Positions 6,516-14,278 of a DNA stretch of 14,433 bases are shown here, one piece after another. The stretch's first letter is position 1, and each line of letters starts with the position of its first letter. Both the position numbers and the translations under genes were made by a program. Below the pieces are notes generated by a model. That model was given only the letters and a program-made list of their open reading frames with translations, was not told the origin of the DNA and searched no databases. The stretch is from JBBQSN01 sp038213835. GTDB lineage: Bacteria > Actinomycetota > Actinomycetes > Actinomycetales > CAWJMD01. The DNA lies in NCBI GenBank assembly GCA_038213835.1, contig JBBQSN010000090.1:1-14433 (forward strand), written 5' to 3'.

Positions 6516-7745
6516 GTGGACTTCACCCCAGACGCCACCACCCTGGCGACGGCGGCGCGGCTCGAGGAGTTCATGGCCGAGCGGGTCTACCCGGCCGAGA
6601 GCGTGCTCGAGCAGCAGGTCGAGCAGGCCCGTCGCGCCGGCGACCCCTGGCACCGTCCGGCCGTCGTCGAGGAGCTGAAGTCCGAGGCCCGCTCCCGGGG
6701 GCTGTGGAACCTGTTCCTGCCCGGGGTGCACGGCGCCGGCCTCACGAACCTGCAGTACGCGCCGCTCGCCGAGATCACCGGACGCTCGCCTCACCTGGCG
6801 CCCGAGGCGCTGAACTGCGCCGCCCCGGACACCGGCAACATGGAGGTGCTCACGGAGTTCGGCACCCCGGAGCAGCGGCGGCGGTGGCTGGAACCGTTGC
6901 TCGACGGGCGGATCCGTTCCGCGTTCTGCATGACCGAGCCCGACGTCGCCTCCTCCGACGCCACCAACATCGCCACCCGGATCCGTCGTGACGGCGACGA
7001 GTACGTGGTCTCCGGCCGCAAGTGGTGGTCCACGGGCGCGATGGATCCCCGCGCCGAGATCTTCGTCGTGATGGGCATGTCCGCCGAGCCCGGTGACGAG
7101 TCGGTGTCCCGGCACGAACGGCAGTCGATGGTGCTGGTCCCGCGCGACACCCCCGGCGTCACCGTCGTCCGTGGGCTCACCGCGTTCGGCTACGACGACG
7201 CCGCCCACGGCGGCCACGCCGAGGTCGCCTTCGACGACGCCCGGGTGCCGGCGAAGAACATCCTGCTGGGCGAGGGCAAGGGCTTCGCGATCGCCCAGGC
7301 CCGCCTCGGCCCCGGCCGCATCCACCACTGCATGCGCCTCATCGGCATGGGCGAGCGCGCGCTCGAGCTGATGTGCCGCCGCTCGCTCCAGCGGGTGGCC
7401 TTCGGGCAGCCGCTGGCCAAGCAGGGGGTGGTCCGCGAACAGATCGCTTCTGCCCGTGTGGCTCTCGAGCAGGCACGGCTGCTGGTGCTCAAGACCGCCT
7501 GGCTGATGGACACGGTGGGCAACAAGGGCGCGCACACCGAGATCCAGTCGATCAAGATCGGCGTCCCGCTCGCGGTGCAGCGCATCGTCGACGACGCCAT
7601 CCAGGTGCACGGCGGTGCCGGCGTCTCGCAGGACACGATCCTGCCGCAGCTCTGGACGGCGGCGCGCACCCTGCGACTGGCCGACGGCCCGGACGAGGTG
7701 CATCGGATGTCACTGGCTCGGCGGGAGCTGGCGAAGTACTCCTGA
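6516..7745 (+). CDS. Acyl-CoA dehydrogenase, ACAD10/ACAD11 type
   Basis: This 409-residue FAD enzyme is an acyl-CoA dehydrogenase of the ACAD11 branch. Residues 136-148 (AFCMTEPDVASSD) form the flavin/substrate strand, KWWSTGA follows, and RLGPGRIHHCMR, RVAFGQPLAKQGVV and HGGAGVS are the helical C-domain motifs. GLWNLFLP near 62-69 and APDTGNMEVL near 103-112 are nearly word for word those I recall from human ACAD11. In LRLADGPDEVHR, D390 occupies the place of the catalytic Glu of medium-chain enzymes. The start is GTG 6516, four bases after the kinase stop, so the two form one operon. By analogy with ACAD11 and LvaC it may act on a 4-phosphoacyl-CoA, removing phosphate and giving an enoyl- or 3-hydroxyacyl-CoA for beta-oxidation. 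Ordinary acyl-CoA dehydrogenation remains possible. Confidence 0.92.
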   Translation: MDFTPDATTLATAARLEEFMAERVYPAESVLEQQVEQARRAGDPWHRPAVVEELKSEARSRGLWNLFLPGVHGAGLTNLQYAPLAEITGRSPHLAPEALNCAAPDTGNMEVLTEFGTPEQRRRWLEPLLDGRIRSAFCMTEPDVASSDATNIATRIRRDGDEYVVSGRKWWSTGAMDPRAEIFVVMGMSAEPGDESVSRHERQSMVLVPRDTPGVTVVRGLTAFGYDDAAHGGHAEVAFDDARVPAKNILLGEGKGFAIAQARLGPGRIHHCMRLIGMGERALELMCRRSLQRVAFGQPLAKQGVVREQIASARVALEQARLLVLKTAWLMDTVGNKGAHTEIQSIKIGVPLAVQRIVDDAIQVHGGAGVSQDTILPQLWTAARTLRLADGPDEVHRMSLARRELAKYS

Positions 7746-7762
7746 TCCCGAGATCGCCTGAT

Positions 7763-7778
7763 GCCTGACGCCTCAGGC
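7763..7778. terminator. Hairpin between convergent genes, possible two-way terminator
   Basis: A perfect 6-base inverted repeat, GCCTGA (7763-7768) and TCAGGC (7773-7778), is separated by the 4-base loop CGCC. It lies 17 bases after the dehydrogenase stop, and its right arm begins with the hrpA stop codon. There is no T-run on either side, so intrinsic termination would be weak, as is usual in GC-rich actinobacteria. Confidence 0.45.
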
Positions 7779-10700
7779 CGGGGCGGTGGCCGCTGCGATC
7801 GCCTTGCGGATGCGTTGCGGCGACACCGGTCTCGGCGTGCCGATCGACTGCGCGAACAACGACACGCGCAGCTCCTCCACCATCCAGCGCACCTCGGCCA
7901 GTGCCTCCCGGCCGGTGCTGTCGGGCGCCACCGCGGCCAGGGCCGTCTCGAGCTCCCGCTGGAGGTCCTGGACCTGCCAGAGGTGCTGCGCGTCCTTCTG
8001 CGGGTCGGTGGCCAGCACCTCGAGCCGCCGCACCAGCGCCCGCAGGTAGCGCTGGACGTCGGGCAGCCGGGTCAGCCCGGTGTCAGTGACGAACCCGGGC
8101 CGGACCAGGCGACCGAGGTGCTCCTTGACGTCGGTCAGCGACGCGAGCACCTGGAGCGACGTCACCACCGCGACGGCCTGCTCCACCTGGCGCGTGCTGG
8201 ACAGGATGCGGGCGACCAGGCGCAGGTGCTGCTCGACGAGGGCAGGGAGCTCGGCCTTGACCGCCGCCACCAGCCGCGCGAAACCGGCCGCGTCCCAGGC
8301 GGGCCCACCGTGCCGGCGCACGACGTCGTCGACGACCGCGCCGGCGACGTCGAGCACGAGGGCGCCGAGCGAGCCGTGTGGCGCCCGGGTGAGGGCCAGC
8401 CGGTCGGCGCTGTTCCAGTCGTCGGTGAGCGATGCGGTCGAGGGCACCGGCGCACCCGAGAGCAGCAGCCGCCGGGTCCCCTTCCGCATCGCCCGCTCCT
8501 GCTCGACCTGGGAGGGCAGCACCCTGACGTCGATCCGGCCCCGGACGTCGACCAGCGCGGGGAACCCGGTGACCGGACCACCCGGACCGGCCGTGGAGAA
8601 CTCGCGCGGCAGGTCGCCGATCGTCCACGCCTGCAGACCCTCGACCTCGAGGCCGGCCCGCTTCGCCGCGGCCGAGATCGCCTCCTGGACGGGGATCGCC
8701 GCCTCGCGCCCCACCTCCTGGACGTCCTTGCCGGCCGCGACCTGCTTGCCCCGCCGGCCGGTCACCCGAACCCGTACCCGCAGGTGCTGTGGCACCTTGT
8801 CCCAGTCGAGGTCGGTGGCAGGCACCGGGACGCCGGCGATCCGCGACAGCTCCCGGCTGAGCGCCGTCAGCAGCGGCTCCTCGTGCGGCTCGAGCCGCTC
8901 CAGCGCGCGACGCGCGTTGTCGGGAGCCGGGGCGAGGTGCCGACGTACCGGCTTGGGCAGCGACCGGATCAGCTCGGTGACCAGCTCGAGCCGCAGACCC
9001 GGCACCTGCCAGTCGAACGCCCCGTCCGGCAGCTGGTTGAGCACCGCCGCAGGGACCGTGACGGTCACGCCGTCCTCGACCGACCCGGGTTCGAACCGGT
9101 AGTTGACCGCGAGGTCGAGCCCGGCCACCAGCCAACGGTCGGGGAAGTCGTCCTGGCTGACCTGCTCGGCCGCCTCGTCGACGACGTCGGCCTCGGTGAA
9201 GGTCAGCAGGTCGGGCGTCTCCCGGCGGGACTTCTTCCACCAGTTGTCGAAGTGCGCCCCGGAGACCACCTCGGCCGGGATCCGCCTGTCGTAGAAGCCG
9301 AACAGCGCCTCGTCGTCGACGACGATGTCGCGCCGGCGGGTGCGGTGCTCGAGCTCGCCGACGTCGTCGAGCAGCCGCCTGTTGTCGTGGAAGAACTCGT
9401 GCCGGGTGCGCCAGTCACCCTCGACCAGTGCGTGCCTGATGAACAGCTCGCGGCTCGTCTCGGGGTCGATCCGGCCGTACTGGACGTCACGGTCGGCCAC
9501 CAGCGGCATCCCGTACAGCGTCACCCGCTCGCGGGCCACCACGCTGCCCCGTCGAGCCGACCAGTGCGGTTCGGCGTAGGTGCGCCTCACCAGGTGAGCG
9601 GCGGCCTTCTCCACCCACTCAGGCTCGACCTGGGCGACCGTGCGCGCCCACATCCGTGAGGTCTCCACGAGCTCGCCTGCCACGACGCAGTCGGGGGGCT
9701 TTCGGGCCAGCGCTGACCCGGGGAAGACGGCGAACTTGATCCCCCGCGCACCCTGGTACTCGGTGAGCGGGCGCCGTCCCCGTTGCGGCTTCCCCCCGCG
9801 AGCAGCAGCGACCGCCGCCCTCTCGTCCTGGACCCCGACGTGCGAGAGCAACCCGGCGAGCAGCGCCTGGTGCACCCGGTCGGCGTCGACGGCGTCGCGC
9901 TCGGCGCCCTTGGCGGCGGTGCGGGTCAGGTCGATCTTGAGGTCCTTGCACACCCGACGCAGCTGCGAGTACAGATCCTGCCACTCGCGGATCCGCAGGT
10001 AGTGCAGGAACTCTCGCCGGCAGAGCCGCCGGAACGCACTGGAGGACAGCTCCTCCTGCTGCTGGCGCAGGTACTCCCAGAGGTTGAGGTGGGCCAGGAA
10101 GTCGGACCGGTCGTCGGCGAACCGGCCGTGCTGCTCGTCGGCCGCCTGCTGGGCCTCGCTCGGGCGCTCGCGCGCGTCCTGGATCGACAACGCCGCTGCG
10201 ATGACGAGCACCTCGTGCACGCAGCCGAGGCGGTCGGCCTCCAGCACCATCCGGGCCATCCGCGGGTCGACGGGCAGCCGGACCAGGCGGCGTCCCACCC
10301 GGGTGAGGCGCGGGCTCGCGCCGCCACCGACCTCGATGGCGTGCAGCTCCTCGAGCAGCGCGACGCCGTCGCGGACCGCGCGGATGTCGGGGGGCTCGAC
10401 GAACGGGAACGCGGTGACGTCGCCCAGCCCGATCGCGGTCATCTGCAGGATGACCGAAGCGAGGTTGGTCCGCAGGATCTCGGGGTCGGTGTACTCGGGA
10501 CGCCCGTCGAAGTCCTCCTCGGTGTACAGCCGGATCGCGATGCCGTCGGCCACGCGGCCGCACCGGCCGGCCCGCTGCCTTGCCGAGGCCTGGGAGACCG
10601 GCTCGATCGGCAGCCGCTGCACCTTGGTGCGCAACGAGTACCGCGAGATGCGCGCGGTGCCGGGGTCGACGACGTAGCGGATGCCGGGCACCGTCAGCGA

Positions 10701-11627
10701 GGTCTCGGCCACGTTCGTGGCAAGCACCACGCGCTGGCCGGTGTGCGAGGAGAAGACGCGGTGCTGCTCGGCGGCGGACAACCGGGCGTAGAGCGGCAGG
10801 ACGTCCACGTCGCGGATCTGCTTGCGGCCCACGGCGTCCCGCAGACCGTCGGCGGTGTCGCGGATCTCCCGCTCCCCCGAGAGGAAGACCAGGACGTCGC
10901 CGTCGCCCTCGCGCTGCAACTCACCCACGGCGTCGACGATCGCGCTGATCTGGTCGCGGTCCGGGTCCGCCTCCGGTGATCCCTTCGGCGCGTCCGGGTC
11001 GTGCACAGGCCGGTAGCGCACCTCCACCGGGTAGGTGCGGCCCGAGACCTCGACGACGGGAGCACCGCCGAAGTGCTCGCTGAACCGGGCGGAGTCGATG
11101 GTGGCGGAGGTGATCACGACCTTGAGGTCGCGCCGGCGCGGGAGCAGCTGGTGCAGGTAGCCGAGGATGAAGTCGATGTTGAGCGAACGCTCGTGCGCCT
11201 CGTCGACGATGATCGTGTCGTAGCGCCGCAGCATGGGGTCGCGCTGGATCTCGGCCAGCAGGATGCCGTCGGTCATCAGCTTGACCCGGCTCCGCTTGGA
11301 CGTCCGGTCGGTGAACCGCACCTGGTAGCCGACGAGGTCGCCGAGCTCGGTGCCCAGCTCGGAGGCGATCCGCTCGGCCACCGAGCGCGCGGCGATCCGC
11401 CGTGGCTGGGTGTGCCCGATCAGGCCGGCGCGGCCGCGACCGAGCTCGAGGCAGATCTTGGGGATCTGGGTCGTCTTCCCCGACCCCGTCTCGCCGGCGA
11501 CGATGACGACCTGGTGATCGCGGATCGCCGCGGCGATCTCGTCCTTGCGCTGGGAGACGGGCAGCTGGGGCGGGTACCGGATGCCGTGGGACGACGCGGC
11601 GCTCTCGACGTCCGGGTCCACGCTCAT
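7773..11627 (-). CDS. hrpA: ATP-dependent RNA helicase HrpA (DEAH box)
   Basis: This 1284-residue protein is a full-length DEAH-box helicase of the HrpA type, which uses ATP to unwind or remodel RNA and is linked to ribosome and mRNA quality control in E. coli. RecA domain 1 has Walker A GETGSGKT (45-52), DEAH (142-145) and SAT (174-176). RecA domain 2 has LATNVAETSLTVPGIRYVVD and QRAGRCGR (351-358). The winged-helix and ratchet regions follow, and the last 600 or so residues form the long HrpA-specific C-terminal region (DUF3418), so nothing is lost. ATG at 11627 is chosen; TAGACT (11642-11637) lies 9 bases upstream, leaving almost no leader. It converges on the dehydrogenase gene and follows the Excalibur gene on the same strand, but has its own promoter candidate. 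HrpB is excluded by length and by the C-terminal domain. Confidence 0.95.
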   Translation of the reverse strand: MSVDPDVESAASSHGIRYPPQLPVSQRKDEIAAAIRDHQVVIVAGETGSGKTTQIPKICLELGRGRAGLIGHTQPRRIAARSVAERIASELGTELGDLVGYQVRFTDRTSKRSRVKLMTDGILLAEIQRDPMLRRYDTIIVDEAHERSLNIDFILGYLHQLLPRRRDLKVVITSATIDSARFSEHFGGAPVVEVSGRTYPVEVRYRPVHDPDAPKGSPEADPDRDQISAIVDAVGELQREGDGDVLVFLSGEREIRDTADGLRDAVGRKQIRDVDVLPLYARLSAAEQHRVFSSHTGQRVVLATNVAETSLTVPGIRYVVDPGTARISRYSLRTKVQRLPIEPVSQASARQRAGRCGRVADGIAIRLYTEEDFDGRPEYTDPEILRTNLASVILQMTAIGLGDVTAFPFVEPPDIRAVRDGVALLEELHAIEVGGGASPRLTRVGRRLVRLPVDPRMARMVLEADRLGCVHEVLVIAAALSIQDARERPSEAQQAADEQHGRFADDRSDFLAHLNLWEYLRQQQEELSSSAFRRLCRREFLHYLRIREWQDLYSQLRRVCKDLKIDLTRTAAKGAERDAVDADRVHQALLAGLLSHVGVQDERAAVAAARGGKPQRGRRPLTEYQGARGIKFAVFPGSALARKPPDCVVAGELVETSRMWARTVAQVEPEWVEKAAAHLVRRTYAEPHWSARRGSVVARERVTLYGMPLVADRDVQYGRIDPETSRELFIRHALVEGDWRTRHEFFHDNRRLLDDVGELEHRTRRRDIVVDDEALFGFYDRRIPAEVVSGAHFDNWWKKSRRETPDLLTFTEADVVDEAAEQVSQDDFPDRWLVAGLDLAVNYRFEPGSVEDGVTVTVPAAVLNQLPDGAFDWQVPGLRLELVTELIRSLPKPVRRHLAPAPDNARRALERLEPHEEPLLTALSRELSRIAGVPVPATDLDWDKVPQHLRVRVRVTGRRGKQVAAGKDVQEVGREAAIPVQEAISAAAKRAGLEVEGLQAWTIGDLPREFSTAGPGGPVTGFPALVDVRGRIDVRVLPSQVEQERAMRKGTRRLLLSGAPVPSTASLTDDWNSADRLALTRAPHGSLGALVLDVAGAVVDDVVRRHGGPAWDAAGFARLVAAVKAELPALVEQHLRLVARILSSTRQVEQAVAVVTSLQVLASLTDVKEHLGRLVRPGFVTDTGLTRLPDVQRYLRALVRRLEVLATDPQKDAQHLWQVQDLQRELETALAAVAPDSTGREALAEVRWMVEELRVSLFAQSIGTPRPVSPQRIRKAIAAATAPA

Positions 11628-11636
11628 GACCAGGCC

Positions 11637-11642
11637 AGTCTA
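11637..11642 (-). promoter_or_regulatory. Candidate -10 box of hrpA
   Basis: TAGACT fits TANNNT and ends 9 bases before the hrpA ATG. A weak -35 match, TCGAGC, lies 18 bases further upstream. The predicted mRNA would have a leader of at most a few bases. Confidence 0.45.
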
Positions 11643-11688
11643 GGTCGACGGCGTCCGAACGCTCGACCCCGTTACCCGCAGCGGGCGG

Positions 11689-12357
11689 TCAGCCCTGGCA
11701 GACGATCCCGTCCGAGTCGGCGTCCCTGTACCAGGGATACTCCGGGTCGAGCCCGGCGGCGTAGTGCCCGTGACCCTGCGCCAGCGCCGCCGTGCACGTG
11801 TCGAAGCGCGGGTCGAGCGCGGCGTCCTGCTCGGCCTGACGGGTGTGCTCCTCCTCGGCTCCCGCCTCCGCGGCCTCCTGCGCCGCCGCGGCTGCTGCCG
11901 CCTGCCCCGCGGCCGCGGCGTCCGCGACGGACTGTGCCGACGCCTCGTCCGCTGCGGCCTTGTCCGCTGCCACCTCCTGCGCCAGCTCGGTGACGGTGGC
12001 CTCCTCGGCGGCCTCGGCAGCGGCGTGCCCGGCGGCCGCGTCATCAGGCCCGCGACCACTCTCGGTGACGCCACGGGCCAGACTGAGCTGCTGCTCGGCG
12101 GCACCGCCGCCGGAGCCGGGTCCGAGCGCCGCACCGACCCCGAGGAGCACCACGGCCCCCGTGGCGCCGGCCAGCAGCGCCTGCTGCCAGCGGGCCACGC
12201 GCCGGTGGCGACGGCGTGGAACGACCTCGACGACGAGCTCCCATCCCGGCGGCGCCGGACCGCAGGCAGGATCCGGGGTCCAGTCGGCGGGCGGCGTCCA
12301 CCCGGGCGGCGGCACGGGCCAGCCCGGAGGCGGGTTGTACAGACGCGTCGTGGGCAC
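11689..12357 (-). CDS. Membrane-anchored protein with C-terminal Excalibur domain
   Basis: This 222-residue protein has a clear layout. Residues 1-40 are Pro/Trp rich, with PPPGW twice and PPGW once. Residues 45-56 are strongly basic (PRRRHRRVAR). Residues 57-79 form one hydrophobic helix. Residues 105-182 are Ala/Glu rich and probably helical or coiled-coil. Residues 185-222 are an Excalibur-like domain with C188, C220 and the calcium loop DADSDGIVC. By the positive-inside rule the tail is cytoplasmic and the Excalibur domain extracellular. Excalibur domains resemble EF-hand calcium loops and are common in actinobacterial surface proteins; the role here is unknown. The last acidic residue of the usual motif is Gln (Q221). 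GTG at 12357 is the first ordinary start, but it has no ribosome site, and the frame stays open upstream to 12525, so the N-terminus is uncertain. Confidence 0.8.
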   Translation of the reverse strand: MPTTRLYNPPPGWPVPPPGWTPPADWTPDPACGPAPPGWELVVEVVPRRRHRRVARWQQALLAGATGAVVLLGVGAALGPGSGGGAAEQQLSLARGVTESGRGPDDAAAGHAAAEAAEEATVTELAQEVAADKAAADEASAQSVADAAAAGQAAAAAAAQEAAEAGAEEEHTRQAEQDAALDPRFDTCTAALAQGHGHYAAGLDPEYPWYRDADSDGIVCQG

Positions 12358-12476
12358 GCCGCGGTGTCGGCACGAACGCGGGTCGGCTGGAGCGCGCCGC
12401 GGGAGCCCTCGTCCGGGACCGGCCAGGTCGCAGCCGACGCCGTCGCGGTCCCCGTCCCACCAGTCCTGGGACCGGC
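12358..12476 (-). other. Gap encoding an orphan second Excalibur motif
   Basis: On the minus strand this gap is open and in frame with the Excalibur gene. At 12465-12427 it reads DWWDGDRDGVGCD, which fits the DxDxDGxxC[DE] pattern of Excalibur domains better than the annotated domain does. No ATG, GTG or TTG precedes it in frame; the stop upstream is at 12528-12526. A CTG at 12480-12478 overlaps the SDR stop as CTGA. It may be an unrecognised N-terminal extension, a remnant of a duplicated domain, or chance. Confidence 0.4.
12454..12472. terminator. Hairpin just after the second SDR gene
   Basis: GTCCCA (12454-12459) and TGGGAC (12467-12472) form a perfect 6-base stem with a 7-base loop, starting 4 bases after the SDR stop on the minus strand. 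No T-tract follows. It may end or attenuate the SDR-MDR-SDR transcript. The same bases encode the start of the orphan Excalibur motif, so the repeat could also be a by-product of coding. Confidence 0.35.
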
Positions 12477-13262
12477 TCAGGACCCGAGGCGCTGCTGCAA
12501 GCGGTTCATGGCGGCGAGCCAGCCGTCAGGGTCGTCAGCCCTGTGCCGCGCGTACTGCTCCACCTCGGGGTGCGGCAGCACGAGGAAGCGCTCGTCCTGC
12601 AACGACTCGAGCACCGTCCGGACGAGGTCGTCGACATCGATCGCCGACGGCGCCAGCAGCGCCTGGCCGGCGGCGCCGGCGCCCTCCAGCAGCGGCGTGC
12701 GCACGCCCTGCGGGCACAGCGCCTGGACGGTGATGCCGCGGTGCAGGTAGGTGGCCCGCATCCACTCGGCGAACGCCACGGCTGCGTGCTTGGTCACGGC
12801 GTACGGCGCGCTCCCGAGCATGGTCAGCAGCCCGGCCGCCGAGGCCGTGACCAGCAGCCGCCCGGTGCCGCGCTCGAGCCAGTGCGGGACGAGGGCCTGA
12901 GCGGCCCACACGTGCGACATGACGTTGACGTCCCAGGTGCCCTGCCAGGCGTCGTCGTCCGCGAGATCGGGAGCCTGCACCCCGCCGGTCGTGGGGACGC
13001 CCGCGTTGGCGCAGAACAGGTCGACGCCGCCGAGGTGCTCGATCGCCGCGGCCACCAGGTCGTGGTTGGCCTGCCGAGTGCCGACATCGGTCACCAGCAG
13101 CTGCGCCCCCGGCACGGCCACCGCCTCGAGCCGTGCGGCGTCGCGGTCGGCCATCATCACCTGGGCGCCCTCGGCCGCGAACTGCGTGGCCAGGCCCAGG
13201 CCGATGCCGGACGCCGCGCCCGTCACGACGACCCTGGCGCCGGCGAGCGTGAGGCCGTTCAC
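12477..13262 (-). CDS. Short-chain dehydrogenase/reductase (SDR)
   Basis: This 261-residue protein is a classical SDR acting on an alcohol/ketone pair with NAD(P)(H). The Rossmann motif TGAASGIG covers residues 14-21. D39 at the end of strand 2 (MMADRD), followed by R40, leans toward NAD but does not settle it. CANAG includes N86, N113 is the structural Asn, and S141, Y154 and K158 (YAVTK) are the catalytic set. No substrate can be named. The start is GTG 13262, which overlaps the stop of the MDR gene as GTGA, so translation is coupled. Its place in an SDR-MDR-SDR operon suggests steps in fatty-acid or related carbonyl metabolism. A possible terminator hairpin follows 4 bases after the stop. 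Confidence 0.9.
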   Translation of the reverse strand: MNGLTLAGARVVVTGAASGIGLGLATQFAAEGAQVMMADRDAARLEAVAVPGAQLLVTDVGTRQANHDLVAAAIEHLGGVDLFCANAGVPTTGGVQAPDLADDDAWQGTWDVNVMSHVWAAQALVPHWLERGTGRLLVTASAAGLLTMLGSAPYAVTKHAAVAFAEWMRATYLHRGITVQALCPQGVRTPLLEGAGAAGQALLAPSAIDVDDLVRTVLESLQDERFLVLPHPEVEQYARHRADDPDGWLAAMNRLQQRLGS

Positions 13263-14278
13263 GTCTCGACCGCGCCGGGACGGACGACGACCCGGCCCGT
13301 GGTGCGTCCGGCAGCGACATCCACGAGCGCGTCGCGTGCACCGGACAAGGCGACCCGGGCAGACACCAGCGGTCGCACCTCGCCCGACACGGCGAGCGCG
13401 CAGAGCCGGTCGTGGCAGTCGCGCACCGCCTGCGGGTCGCGCTCCTGGTACACCCCCCAGTGCAGGCCCAGCACCGAGTAGTTCTTCACCAGGACGTGGT
13501 TCGTGGCCGCCTGGGCGATCCGGCCGGACGTGAACCCCACCACCACGATCCGGCCCTCGAACGCCACGACCTTGGTGGAGCCCTCGTACGCCACGCCCCC
13601 GACCGGGTCCACGACGACGTCGGCCCCGTCCCGGCCGACCACCTCGCGCAGCACCGGGACGAGGTCTTCGTGCGCGTGCCGGTCGACGACCTCGTCGCAT
13701 CCGAGACCTTGTGCGACGGCCACCTTCTCGGCGCCCCCGACGACGCCGACGACCCGGGCGCCCGCGGCCTTCGCCAGCTGGACGGTGGCCGAGCCAACGC
13801 CCCCGGCGGCGGCGTGCACCAGCACCGTCTCGCCGGAACGCAGGACGGCCCGCCGGTGCAGCGCGAACCACGCGGTCTGGAAGCCGACGTACAGCGAGGC
13901 CGCGGCGTCGTCGTCGAGGGCGTCGGGGGCAGGGTGCACGCAGTGCGCCGGTGCGAGCGCGTACTCGGCGAGCCCGCCGTCGGTCAGCGCGAGCATGCCG
14001 AGCACGCGGTGCCCGACCTGGGCGCGGTCGACGCCCTCGCCCACGGCCACGACCTCGCCGCACGCCTCGATGCCCGGGGTGAACGGCAGCGGGGGGCGCA
14101 CCTGGTACGTGCCCGCGGCCAGCAGCACGTCCGGGAAGTTCAGCGCGGTGGCCGCCACGCGCAGCAGCACCTGGCCGGGCCCGGGTCTGGGCACGGGGAC
14201 CTCGACCAGCCGCAGCGCGTCCGCCGGCGAGCCGTGCACCAGCACCTGCCAGGCCCGCATCTGCTCCGGGAGGCTCAC
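13259..14278 (-). CDS. Zinc-free MDR, NADPH:quinone oxidoreductase-like
   Basis: This 339-residue medium-chain dehydrogenase/reductase belongs to the quinone oxidoreductase branch, which moves hydride from NADPH to quinones or activated C=C bonds. The N-terminal GroES-like domain has TALNFPDVLLAAGTYQ and PFTPGIEACGEVVAVGEGV. The nucleotide domain has AAAGGVG (156-162) after VLVH. The Cys/His zinc ligands of alcohol dehydrogenases are missing. LVKNYSVLGLHWGVY is a frequent signature of acyl-CoA-associated members. GTG 14278 is the start: GGAGG at 14289-14285 is spaced 6 bases from it, and it overlaps the preceding SDR stop as GTGA. ATG 14260 is a weaker alternative. An enoyl reductase or crotonyl-CoA-type role is possible but not shown. 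Confidence 0.9.
   Translation of the reverse strand: MSLPEQMRAWQVLVHGSPADALRLVEVPVPRPGPGQVLLRVAATALNFPDVLLAAGTYQVRPPLPFTPGIEACGEVVAVGEGVDRAQVGHRVLGMLALTDGGLAEYALAPAHCVHPAPDALDDDAAASLYVGFQTAWFALHRRAVLRSGETVLVHAAAGGVGSATVQLAKAAGARVVGVVGGAEKVAVAQGLGCDEVVDRHAHEDLVPVLREVVGRDGADVVVDPVGGVAYEGSTKVVAFEGRIVVVGFTSGRIAQAATNHVLVKNYSVLGLHWGVYQERDPQAVRDCHDRLCALAVSGEVRPLVSARVALSGARDALVDVAAGRTTGRVVVRPGAVET

Noticed and set aside
5303..6574. Upstream in-frame extension of the thioesterase frame to 6574
   Set aside because: It would run antisense through the whole phosphotransferase gene; the hotdog domain is complete from 5302.
7761..9659. 632-codon plus-strand frame inside hrpA
   Set aside because: It is antisense to the conserved HrpA C-terminal region, has no recognisable domain and no ribosome site.
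11675..11685. Palindrome CCCGC-A-GCGGG after the Excalibur stop
   Set aside because: A one-base loop cannot form this hairpin; the usable stem is only 3 bases, and no T-run follows.
11843..12733. Long Ala/Ser-rich plus-strand frames across the Excalibur and SDR genes
   Set aside because: They mirror the Ala/Glu-rich stalk on the other strand and run through two well-supported genes.
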